DNA of 27,673 bases from RGIG4576 sp964536025 (GTDB lineage Bacteria > Bacteroidota > Bacteroidia > Bacteroidales > Muribaculaceae). The notes under the pieces are model-generated. The model had not been told where the DNA came from and searched no databases. It saw only the letters and a list, made by a program, of their open reading frames with translations. Shown here piece after piece: positions 7,647-15,273 of the stretch. Location of the stretch: positions 1 to 27,673 of the forward strand of contig CAZHXA010000028.1 of NCBI GenBank assembly GCA_964536025.1. The letters run 5' to 3'. The number at the start of each line of letters is the position of its first letter. Positions within the stretch are counted from its first letter, which is position 1. Made by a program: the position numbers and the translations under genes.

Positions 7647-8564
7647 ATGAATAACGAGAGTTTGGTTTCAATCTCCGACCTTTCAAAAGAGGAGATTCTT
7701 GAGTTGCTTGAAACAGCTCGAAAATTTGAAGAGAATCCCAATCGGCGTTTGCTTGAAGGCAAAGTTGTAGCAACTTTATTCTTTGAACCTTCTACACGCA
7801 CACGCTTGAGTTTTGAAACTGCCGTAAACCGACTTGGTGGTCGCGTAATAGGATTCTCCGACGCAAATACCACAAGTTCGTCAAAAGGGGAAACCATGCA
7901 CGACACCATAAGAATGGTAGCCAACTATGCCGATGTAATTGTCATGAGACACCATCTCGAAGGTGCAGCACGCTATGCAAGTGAATTTTCTCCGGTACCT
8001 ATCATAAATGCAGGAGATGGAGCCAATCAACACCCATCACAAACCATGCTTGATTTATATTCTATATATAAAACACAAGGAACTCTCCAGAATTTAACCA
8101 TAACAATGGTGGGTGACTTGAAATATGGACGCACAGTGCATTCTCTTCTCATGGCAATGTATCATTTCAATCCTGTATTTAACTTTGTGGCTTGTGATGA
8201 ATTACAAATGCCAAACGAATACAAAGTTTTCTGTGATGAACATAATATAGAATATCACGAATCAACCGAGTTTTCAGAAGAAATCATAAACAAAAGCGAT
8301 ATTTTATATATGACACGCGTACAACGCGAACGCTTTACCGACTTGATGGAATATGAACGCGTAAAAGATTTATACAGTCTTCATAACAGCATGCTCGACA
8401 ACAGCAAAGAAAACTTGCGTATTCTACATCCACTACCACGCGTAAATGAAATAGCTTATGATGTAGACAATAATCCAAAAGCATATTATTTCCAACAAGC
8501 ACAAAACGGATTATATGCTCGAGAAGCCATTATTTGCAAAGTTTTAGGAATCGAGGTAAAATAA
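7647..8564 (+). CDS. pyrB: Aspartate carbamoyltransferase catalytic subunit
   Basis: PyrB condenses carbamoyl phosphate with aspartate, the first committed step of pyrimidine synthesis. The 305-residue product has the carbamoyl-phosphate motif FFEPSTRTRLSFETA, the mobile loop SSSKGETMHDT, HPSQTMLDLYSI and HPLPRVNEIA. The frame is open back to an ATG at 7479, but the residues in between resemble no PyrB and would run across the terminator hairpin; the ATG at 7647 gives the normal start (E. coli PyrB is about 310 residues). It is followed 19 nt later by pyrI, so it belongs to the E. coli-like PyrBI holoenzyme class with allosteric control by nucleotides. Confidence 0.97.
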   Translation: MNNESLVSISDLSKEEILELLETARKFEENPNRRLLEGKVVATLFFEPSTRTRLSFETAVNRLGGRVIGFSDANTTSSSKGETMHDTIRMVANYADVIVMRHHLEGAARYASEFSPVPIINAGDGANQHPSQTMLDLYSIYKTQGTLQNLTITMVGDLKYGRTVHSLLMAMYHFNPVFNFVACDELQMPNEYKVFCDEHNIEYHESTEFSEEIINKSDILYMTRVQRERFTDLMEYERVKDLYSLHNSMLDNSKENLRILHPLPRVNEIAYDVDNNPKAYYFQQAQNGLYAREAIICKVLGIEVK

Positions 8565-8583
8565 ACAATTGGGAGGTATAATC

Positions 8584-9048
8584 ATGAACGATATAAAGAA
8601 AAAAGAGCTCGCCGTTGCTGCACTTAAAAACGGTACTGTTATCGACCATATTCCAAGCGACTCATTGTTTAAAGTAGTGGATTTGATCGGGATTCAATCA
8701 ATTGAAAGCAATGTAACAATAGGAAATAACCTCGACAGCAAAAAATATGGAAAAAAAGGTATTATAAAAGTTGCCGACATTAATTTCCCTAAAACTACGC
8801 TTAATCGCATTGCAATTATTGCTCCAAATGCCGTAATAAACATAATTAAAGATTATGAAGTTGTGGAAAAGCACAAAGTTTCTCTTCCCGACAATATTTA
8901 TGGTATAGTGAAATGCAATAATCCGAAATGCATCACTAATAATGAACCTATGCGAACTCATTTTCATGTAATAGACCGCGAAAACAGAGTTATAAAGTGT
9001 CATTATTGCGAACGAATCGAAACTAAAGAAAATATTAACCTGAAATAA
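8584..9048 (+). CDS. pyrI: Aspartate carbamoyltransferase regulatory subunit
   Basis: PyrI forms dimers that bind the effectors ATP and CTP and link PyrB trimers. The 154-residue product has the N-terminal effector domain (around NGTVIDHI) and a C-terminal zinc domain with four cysteines, as C-x4-C in CNNPKC and C-x2-C in CHYC. I chose the ATG at 8584 over a TTG at 8569 because it matches the normal PyrI N-terminus and has GGGAGG 7 nt upstream. That strong Shine-Dalgarno sequence is unusual among the genes of this window and may set the subunit ratio relative to pyrB. Confidence 0.96.
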   Translation: MNDIKKKELAVAALKNGTVIDHIPSDSLFKVVDLIGIQSIESNVTIGNNLDSKKYGKKGIIKVADINFPKTTLNRIAIIAPNAVINIIKDYEVVEKHKVSLPDNIYGIVKCNNPKCITNNEPMRTHFHVIDRENRVIKCHYCERIETKENINLK

Positions 9049-9057
9049 CAATTTTAC

Positions 9058-9624
9058 ATGAAGCAAAATTGGCGTCCCGGTACAATGATTTATCCACTTC
9101 CGGCTATCATGGTAAGTTGTGGAAGCACAGAAAAAGAGTGGAACGTATTCACAGCTTCGTGGGTGGGAACAATATGCTCCGACCCTGCAATGTGTTATGT
9201 ATCGATACGTCCGGAACGACACAGCTACGACATTATTAAACGAAATATGGAGTTCACCCTCAACCTCACAACCGAAAAATTGGCTCGTGCGACCGATTGG
9301 TGTGGTGTACGCTCAGGCAGAGATTTCAACAAATTTGATGAAATGAACATCACTCCGGGTAAAGGAGTAAAAGTCAATGCTCCCTATATAGAGCAAGCCC
9401 CTATTTCTATTGAATGTAGAGTGAAAGAAATCATTCACTTAGGAACTCACGATATGTTCATTGCCGATGTACTAAATGTCATCGCCGACGACCGTTTTAT
9501 TGACCCTGACACAGGTGCATTTGACATGAAAAAAGCCAATTTGCTTGTATATGCACATGGAGGATATTACTCTATGGGAGAACTTATCGGCACTTTCGGG
9601 TGGACTGTAAAGAAAAAGAAATAA
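9058..9624 (+). CDS. Flavin reductase family protein (FMN-binding split barrel)
   Basis: The 188-residue protein matches the flavin reductase-like split-barrel family: an N-terminal PAIMVSCGSTEKEWNVFTASWVG segment, then CYVSIRPERHSYDII and NLTTEKLARATDWCGVRSGRD. Members bind FMN and reduce flavins or act as FMN oxidoreductases; the substrate here cannot be read from the sequence. It starts 9 nt after pyrI and ends 37 nt before glyA, so it is probably co-transcribed with both. Its linkage to pyrimidine synthesis is positional only. Confidence 0.82.
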   Translation: MKQNWRPGTMIYPLPAIMVSCGSTEKEWNVFTASWVGTICSDPAMCYVSIRPERHSYDIIKRNMEFTLNLTTEKLARATDWCGVRSGRDFNKFDEMNITPGKGVKVNAPYIEQAPISIECRVKEIIHLGTHDMFIADVLNVIADDRFIDPDTGAFDMKKANLLVYAHGGYYSMGELIGTFGWTVKKKK

Positions 9625-9661
9625 TATTTAAACCAAAAGAACTTATAATAAACACTTACTT

Positions 9662-10942
9662 ATGGAGAAAGATACTTTAATTTTCGACATTATCGAACGT
9701 GAACATCAACGTCAGAAGAAAGGAATCGAACTTATTGCTTCCGAAAACTTCGTTAGTGAACAAGTAATGAAAGCTATGGGGTCATGCCTTACCAACAAAT
9801 ATGCCGAAGGGTATCCAGGTCACCGCTATTATGGAGGATGCGAAGTAGTTGACGAAAGTGAAACCATTGCAATAGAACGTTTGAAGAAACTTTTCGGAGC
9901 TGAATGGGCTAACGTACAACCTCACTCAGGTGCTCAAGCCAATATGGCTGTATTCATGGCATGCATGAATCCCGGCGATACTTTCATGGGATTAAATCTT
10001 TCTCACGGTGGACACCTTTCTCATGGTTCTCCGGTAAACTTCTCAGGTATAGTTTTCAATCAAGTTGAATATAATGTAACTGCCGAAACTAATCTTGTAG
10101 ATTACGACCAAATGGAGAAACTTGCTCACGAAGTAAAGCCAAAACTTATCGTAGGTGGTGCAAGTGCTTATTCTCGCGATTGGGACTATGCACGCATGCG
10201 TAAAATTGCCGATGAAGTGGGAGCTATTCTCCTTATTGATATGGCACACCCTGCCGGACTTATTGCAGCAGGTCTTCTTGAAAATCCATTAAAATATGCA
10301 CATATTGTAACATCAACTACACACAAGACGTTGCGTGGTCCACGTGGTGGTATCATTCTTCTTGGTAAAGATTTTGAAAACCCATGGGGAAAAACTACAC
10401 CTAAGGGACAAGTAAAAATGATGTCGCAACTACTTGACTCTGCCGTTTTCCCCGGTGTACAAGGAGGTCCGCTTGAACATGTCATTGCAGCCAAAGCTGT
10501 AGCTTTCGGCGAAGCTCTTCAACCTTCATTTGTTGAATATCAAAAACAAGTTAAAAAGAATGCTCAAGTCATGGCACAAGCTCTAACCGATAAAGGTTAT
10601 AAAATTGCTTCAGGTGGTACCGACAATCACTGTATTTTGCTTGATTTACGCACAAAATTCCCTGAACTTACAGGTAAAGTTGCTGAAAAAGCTCTTGTTG
10701 CTGCTGATATTACTGCCAATAAGAACATGGTACCATTCGATAGTCGTTCTCCGTTCCAAACATCTGGTATCAGACTTGGAACTCCGGCAATTACAACACG
10801 TGGCGTAAAAGAAGACAAAATGGGCGAAATCGTTGAACTTATTGACACTGTGTTACACGCTCCTGAAGATGAAAAAATCATTGCAAGCGTTCGTGCCAAA
10901 GTTAATGCTATGATGGGCGAATATCCAATGTTTGCATACTAA
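9662..10942 (+). CDS. glyA: Serine hydroxymethyltransferase
   Basis: GlyA interconverts serine and glycine using pyridoxal phosphate and tetrahydrofolate and feeds one-carbon units into purine and thymidylate synthesis. The 426-residue length is typical. Recognisable segments are ELIASENFVS, YPGHRYYGG, the PLP-lysine motif TTHKTLRGPRGG (K222) and the C-terminal SGIRLGTPAITTRG. It is the last gene of the pyrB-pyrI-flavin reductase-glyA run and is closed by a strong bidirectional terminator. Confidence 0.97.
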   Translation: MEKDTLIFDIIEREHQRQKKGIELIASENFVSEQVMKAMGSCLTNKYAEGYPGHRYYGGCEVVDESETIAIERLKKLFGAEWANVQPHSGAQANMAVFMACMNPGDTFMGLNLSHGGHLSHGSPVNFSGIVFNQVEYNVTAETNLVDYDQMEKLAHEVKPKLIVGGASAYSRDWDYARMRKIADEVGAILLIDMAHPAGLIAAGLLENPLKYAHIVTSTTHKTLRGPRGGIILLGKDFENPWGKTTPKGQVKMMSQLLDSAVFPGVQGGPLEHVIAAKAVAFGEALQPSFVEYQKQVKKNAQVMAQALTDKGYKIASGGTDNHCILLDLRTKFPELTGKVAEKALVAADITANKNMVPFDSRSPFQTSGIRLGTPAITTRGVKEDKMGEIVELIDTVLHAPEDEKIIASVRAKVNAMMGEYPMFAY

Positions 10943-10957
10943 TATTCTCAATTCATA

Positions 10958-11005
10958 GAAAATAATAATGGGGTTGCCTCAAAAGGCAACCCCATTATTA
11001 TTTTC
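10958..11005. terminator. Bidirectional terminator between glyA and the amidase gene
   Basis: Perfect 22-bp arms around a CAAA loop, with a GC-rich core (GGGGTTGCCT) and A/T-rich outer ends that supply a T-tract on either strand. It sits between two convergent genes. Confidence 0.92.
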
Positions 11006-11022
11006 TAACTTTATATAACACC

Positions 11023-12495
11023 TCATTTTTGAGACGCTTTTACTTCTTTCAAGTAATCTTCAAGTCCAAGAACCACTTGTTTTGCCACCTTTTTATGATA
11101 TTCTTTATCGGCAAGTTTTTCTTCTTCAGGCAAACTACTCATAAATAGCACTTCAAGCAAAACATTAGGGTAATCGGTAGGTCCATTCAATGAGAAATTA
11201 AAATTACCTATCATTCCGAAATTCTTATGCCCCAACTCCAACAATCTATTTTGCATTTTCGCAGCCAAATCACGATTAAACACATGCTTATATGCAGTAC
11301 AGGAACCCATTTCAACCAATGGAGAACCGCCAGAATTATTATGAATGGAAATCATCAAATCCACTCCGGCTTCCTTGAAAATTTTCTTACGTTCACTCAT
11401 AGACGGACCTTGATCGCCTTCTCTACTCAACACTACTTTTGCACCTTTGGCTTCAAGTAATGCTTTAACCTCTTTTATCATCGACAAATTTACATCTTTC
11501 TCAAGTAACCCTGATACGCTTCTCGCTCCCGGATTATTGCCTCCATGACCTGCATCAAGTCCTATAACCATACCTTTTATTGTAGGAACAGGTGCATGTT
11601 TAACCTTGATTACAAGTCCCGAACCTTCATATCCTACTGAATACCCCCAACAATATTTCTGTTTTAGTTTTATGATTATGCGATACACATCACTTTCAAC
11701 TTGAGAATAGTTAACATAATCAATAATCTCAGTATCATTTAATTGAGTCATCCAATTACTATTATCCATTGCCCCAAACACATCTATACAAATGCGAGTT
11801 GGGTCAAGATCAACCCACGAATGATATGGTAGTTTTTTAGGCAAATTTACATACACACGGTCATACTTTCCTTTATTACCCACACTCCAACTTCCGGTGT
11901 TCACTGTTTCGGTTACCTCTTCGGTTGGTTCAAGATAATTTTTACTCATAAAAGCATACCTGTTTTGCGACAATTGCACTTTATATAAACCACCTTTTTC
12001 GCCTACAACCTTAAACACTATTCCAGAGTCGACAAAGCCCATTTTGGAGCCACCTAAACGGTCATCTCCGTCGCCATATTGCATATATGCACCCGATTTG
12101 GATTTGGCATAAAAGCAACATTCTTTCAACGTATTTTTTTCTATTTCTTTAAGAACTTCTTCTCTTGACACCTTTTTCTCGGGACGAGTCTTTGAATAAT
12201 ATACATTAATGTATTTCTCCACTTGCCCCAATCCGTCATCAACAATCACCTCTATATTATTGGAGCCTTCTTTCAACATCACTTCGGCTCCAAATGAACC
12301 GGTTTTATACACTTTTACCCTTTCCCCATTCACTTGTGCATTGTTTCCCGGATTAGTTACACCCACGATATAATGCTTTTGTCGATACACCGTATCTTGT
12401 TCGCCAATTGCAATTTTCAAATCAGTTTTTGCATACATACTGCCACACATTGCCACTAACGCAGTCAATGTAAAACCGGCTTTTAAATAATCCAT
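11023..12495 (-). CDS. Secreted N-acetylmuramoyl-L-alanine amidase (Amidase_3)
   Basis: This enzyme cleaves the amide bond between MurNAc and the stem peptide of peptidoglycan. The 490-residue protein has an N-terminal signal peptide (hydrophobic to about residue 20, ending MYAK), a long region of beta-rich character that probably serves wall binding or regulation, and a C-terminal zinc amidase domain. Zinc ligands are H317 in DAGHGG, E332 in LLEKD and H385 in SIHNNS; the catalytic glutamate is E448 in VLLEVLFMSS. All are intact. The gene is transcribed alone, divergent from the metallophosphoesterase gene. Confidence 0.92.
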   Translation of the reverse strand: MDYLKAGFTLTALVAMCGSMYAKTDLKIAIGEQDTVYRQKHYIVGVTNPGNNAQVNGERVKVYKTGSFGAEVMLKEGSNNIEVIVDDGLGQVEKYINVYYSKTRPEKKVSREEVLKEIEKNTLKECCFYAKSKSGAYMQYGDGDDRLGGSKMGFVDSGIVFKVVGEKGGLYKVQLSQNRYAFMSKNYLEPTEEVTETVNTGSWSVGNKGKYDRVYVNLPKKLPYHSWVDLDPTRICIDVFGAMDNSNWMTQLNDTEIIDYVNYSQVESDVYRIIIKLKQKYCWGYSVGYEGSGLVIKVKHAPVPTIKGMVIGLDAGHGGNNPGARSVSGLLEKDVNLSMIKEVKALLEAKGAKVVLSREGDQGPSMSERKKIFKEAGVDLMISIHNNSGGSPLVEMGSCTAYKHVFNRDLAAKMQNRLLELGHKNFGMIGNFNFSLNGPTDYPNVLLEVLFMSSLPEEEKLADKEYHKKVAKQVVLGLEDYLKEVKASQK

Positions 12496-12522
12496 AGTTT
12501 TCTGTTTTTAGGTTATACTACA

Positions 12523-12530
12523 CAAATTTA
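12523..12530 (-). promoter_or_regulatory. -7 box for the amidase gene
   Basis: Minus strand reads TAAATTTG, 27 nt before the ATG. A possible -33 TTTG lies at 12555-12558 (minus), spacing 24 nt, somewhat long. Confidence 0.5.
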
Positions 12531-12655
12531 GTATAAAGATTTTTAAGTCTGTACCAAATTATTTTAATAAATCTTACACGTATTTAAGTTTTTTCAAAAA
12601 ATCGTTTTTTTTTGTCCAAAAGTCAACAATATTTTACCAAAACACTGTTTTTTTA

Positions 12656-12663
12656 TAACTTTG
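12656..12663 (+). promoter_or_regulatory. -7 box abutting the metallophosphoesterase start
   Basis: TAACTTTG ends only 6 nt before the ATG at 12670, so transcription should begin at or next to the start codon. No good -33 element was found. Confidence 0.5.
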
Positions 12664-12669
12664 TTACCT

Positions 12670-13482
12670 ATGAAAAAAAACAAATACTTGCATTTTTTAA
12701 TTTTAGCTCTACTTTGCGGTCTTACGTCATGTGATATGTTTGATTATCATCCTTATGACGTAAAAATCGACAATCCGAGAGACATCAACAGTACCAACAT
12801 TCCCATTATAGAAAGCCTGTGTGTCGGCAAAGACACAGTTAGATTTGTAGCAATGGGCGATTCACAAGGTTTCTACAACGAAACAAGGTCTTTCGTTAGC
12901 ACAATTAACCGCCGTAACGACATCGATTTTGTTATACATGGAGGCGACTTTACCGACTATGGCACCACTGAAGAATTTTTGTGGCAACGCGACATTATGA
13001 AAAAACTGAAAGTTCCTTATGTAGGACTTATAGGTAATCATGACTGTTTAGGGACAGGAAAAGACGCATTTAAAATCATTTGGGGCGATAGCAATTTTTC
13101 TTTTATTGCAGGTAACACCAAATTTGTGTGCCTCAATACAAATGCATTGGAATATGACTATTCCGAAGCCATTCCCGATTTTGATTTCATCATCAACGAA
13201 ATAAATGACACAACACATCAAGTCAAAAACACTGTGGTATGCATGCACGCACGCCCTTATAGTGATGTATTCAACAACAATGTAGCTCAAGTGTTCATTC
13301 ACTATATCAAGCAATTTCCAAACCTGCTTTTTTGCTACAATGCTCACGGACACTCAATAGATGTGGCTGATATATATGGAGATGGTACGCTTTTCTATCA
13401 AAGCGACTGTATGGAAAGTAAAAGTTATTTAATTTTCACAATTACACCTCAAGGATACGATTATGAAGTATGCTATTATTAA
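12670..13482 (+). CDS. Metallophosphoesterase lipoprotein
   Basis: The 270-residue protein has a lipoprotein signal (lipobox LTSC, then D, the acidic position that in Bacteroidota favours surface export) followed by a calcineurin-like phosphoesterase fold: GDSQG, GGDFTDYG, GNHD, MHARP and NAHGHS supply the usual two-metal ligands in order. Its substrate is unknown; family members hydrolyse phosphomonoesters, diesters or nucleotides. An alternative TTG start at 12661 is unlikely because it lies within the promoter box. The next gene starts inside its last codons, so the two products are probably made together in the cell envelope. Confidence 0.85.
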   Translation: MKKNKYLHFLILALLCGLTSCDMFDYHPYDVKIDNPRDINSTNIPIIESLCVGKDTVRFVAMGDSQGFYNETRSFVSTINRRNDIDFVIHGGDFTDYGTTEEFLWQRDIMKKLKVPYVGLIGNHDCLGTGKDAFKIIWGDSNFSFIAGNTKFVCLNTNALEYDYSEAIPDFDFIINEINDTTHQVKNTVVCMHARPYSDVFNNNVAQVFIHYIKQFPNLLFCYNAHGHSIDVADIYGDGTLFYQSDCMESKSYLIFTITPQGYDYEVCYY

Positions 13483-14167
13483 AAAAATGATATTTGCGGG
13501 GGTGTTTTGTTGTGCAATTTTCACCTCTCATGCCGATGTCTCTCCCACCGAACCAATTTCGGCATACAACGACAGCATTTTACATGAAGAAGCAGGCTAC
13601 AATAGCCAATATGTAAAAAGACTTGAACGATACGAAAGAGCTTGGAATAGTTTAATTCCGGCTTATGGCAAAATCCAATATGCCGGAAATATGGGTATGT
13701 TTTCTTTCGGTACAGGATGGCAATATGGGAAAAACAAACAATGGGAAACCGATATTTTGATAGGTTTTATTCCTCGCCATCAATCAAAAAATGTAAAAAT
13801 GACATTTACACTGAAACAAAACTTCACGCCATGGAAAGTTTGGGAAAATAATCGGTTCTACTTTGAACCACTCACTTGCGGTATATACTTTAATTCGGTG
13901 CTAAGCGATGAGTTTTGGAGTAATGCTCCCGATAAGTATCCTAATGGTTATTATTGGTTTTCTACCAAAGTGAGAACCAACATATTTATAGGCGAACGTC
14001 TCACATTCAAAATTCCTTCAGAGAAACGCAAATTTGCACGTTCCATAACTCTGTTTTATGAAATAAGTACACACGACTTTGCAATAATACAAGCAGTTAA
14101 AAATAGTAGATTAACACCCCAAGACTACCTGACTCTGTCATTAGGAGTAAAATTCAATTGGTTATAA
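13463..14167 (+). CDS. Secreted envelope protein of unknown function, possibly an outer-membrane barrel
   Basis: I do not recognise a family. The 234-residue protein has a clear signal peptide (hydrophobic residues 9-21, ending SHA). The mature part is rich in aromatic residues with alternating short strands (for example FSFGTGWQYG and YWFSTKVRTNIFIG) and ends LSLGVKFNWL, which resembles outer-membrane beta-barrel architecture, though the last residue is Leu rather than an aromatic. It overlaps the end of the metallophosphoesterase gene by 20 nt in another frame, implying translational coupling and a shared role. A terminator follows directly. Confidence 0.75.
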   Translation: MKYAIIKKMIFAGVFCCAIFTSHADVSPTEPISAYNDSILHEEAGYNSQYVKRLERYERAWNSLIPAYGKIQYAGNMGMFSFGTGWQYGKNKQWETDILIGFIPRHQSKNVKMTFTLKQNFTPWKVWENNRFYFEPLTCGIYFNSVLSDEFWSNAPDKYPNGYYWFSTKVRTNIFIGERLTFKIPSEKRKFARSITLFYEISTHDFAIIQAVKNSRLTPQDYLTLSLGVKFNWL

Positions 14168-14173
14168 AAGATT

Positions 14174-14214
14174 AAACGTTTCCTTTCTTCATTGAGTGAA
14201 AGGAAACGTTTTTT
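14174..14214 (+). terminator. Intrinsic terminator after the envelope protein gene
   Basis: Perfect 14-bp stem (AAACGTTTCCTTTC and its complement) with a 10-nt loop, followed by a T run. The left flank is weak for the minus strand, but the hairpin may also serve the convergent small gene that ends at 14237. Confidence 0.87.
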
Positions 14215-14236
14215 ATAATTATTTTTTACCAAACTT

Positions 14237-14440
14237 TTATAATACTTCAATAAAATCAAAGCCTACGCTTTCCACTGTGTCGGCAACTAGTTTGTCGGCA
14301 ACATCTCCGTTTACCGTAACCACCCCGGTAGCAAGTTCTGCTTTCACCGATTTCACTCCCGGCAATGATGATAATGCACGTTCTACACTTGCAACACATC
14401 CACCACATGCCATTCCTCCTATTTTATATTTTCTTTCCAT
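14237..14440 (-). CDS. Small heavy-metal-associated domain protein (CopZ-like)
   Basis: This 67-residue protein is one HMA domain with the metal-binding GGMACGGC motif (CxxC) near the N-terminus and the typical beta-alpha-beta-beta-alpha-beta spacing (VKSVKAELATGVVTV, ESVGFDF). Such free-standing domains carry Cu(I) or another soft metal to P-type ATPases. No metal ATPase or metal regulator is in the window. It starts 38 nt after the nucleotidyltransferase gene on the same strand with no -7 box seen between them, so it may be transcribed with the sugar kinase pair, an unexpected partner. Confidence 0.85.
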   Translation of the reverse strand: MERKYKIGGMACGGCVASVERALSSLPGVKSVKAELATGVVTVNGDVADKLVADTVESVGFDFIEVL

Positions 14441-14478
14441 AATAATTATATTTAAGTTACATTGTTTTTTATGCCATA

Positions 14479-15222
14479 TTATCTTTGCGATTGAAAATAG
14501 TTGTTGGCAAGAGCCAATGTTTCGGGTTTTCCTATATCAAACCACTCATAACCAACCGGGTTGTAACCTTGAATATTTAAGTCTCTACATGAATCGATAT
14601 AAAAAGGCGTTATGGAAAATTTTGCTTCGTGGCTATAATTTTGTAACGTTTCAAATATAGATGGCGAAATTACATGCACACCTCCGAAAGCAAATTCTTG
14701 GTAATCATTCTCAGATATATTGAAACCTTCAGGACGAGTTTCTCCTGTTTTTTTATTAATCCACCCATGTAGTTGATTTTTATTGTCAAACAATAAATAA
14801 CGCTCCGTTTTTCGACTCTTCACCAATAGCGTTGCATCGGCATTACTATTACAATGGCAGTTATACATAGCTCTTAGGTCAAGAGTTGTAAGAATGTCGG
14901 CATTATGAACAATAAAAGGCTCTCCATCGTAAAGAAACGAGCGTGCAGCAAGAATACCGCCTCCTGTATCAAGCAACAAATTACGTTCGTCACTTATAAC
15001 TATATTCAGCCCAAAATTGTTGTTTGCATTAAGAAAATCTATAATTTGTTGACCAAAATGGTGAATATTCACTATTATATCGTGAAAACCTTGTTTTGAC
15101 AAACTTTCAATCACACGCTGAAGCATAGGCTTGCCATCAACCGGAACCATAGCCTTTGGCATGCTATCGGTTAAAGGTCTCAATCGGGTACCAAGTCCGG
15201 CTGCAAAAATCATTGCTTTCAT
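14479..15222 (-). CDS. Sugar-phosphate nucleotidyltransferase, MurU-like
   Basis: The 247-residue protein is a nucleotide-sugar pyrophosphorylase: the N-terminal GLGTRLRPLTDSMPKAMVPV segment binds the NTP, TGGGI and HNADIL supply base and metal contacts, and YEWFDIGKPETL ends the domain. Its length, without a C-terminal left-handed helix domain, and its position directly after an AmgK-like kinase match MurU, which makes UDP-MurNAc from MurNAc-1-phosphate in the cell-wall recycling shortcut of Pseudomonas. A mannose- or glucose-1-phosphate enzyme cannot be excluded from sequence alone. It starts 51 nt after the kinase-RapZ gene and is probably in the same operon. Confidence 0.82.
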   Translation of the reverse strand: MKAMIFAAGLGTRLRPLTDSMPKAMVPVDGKPMLQRVIESLSKQGFHDIIVNIHHFGQQIIDFLNANNNFGLNIVISDERNLLLDTGGGILAARSFLYDGEPFIVHNADILTTLDLRAMYNCHCNSNADATLLVKSRKTERYLLFDNKNQLHGWINKKTGETRPEGFNISENDYQEFAFGGVHVISPSIFETLQNYSHEAKFSITPFYIDSCRDLNIQGYNPVGYEWFDIGKPETLALANNYFQSQR

Positions 15223-15273
15223 AAAATTCTTGCTTTTTTTCTAAATTTGATATACGCGTATATGAAAGTGTCG

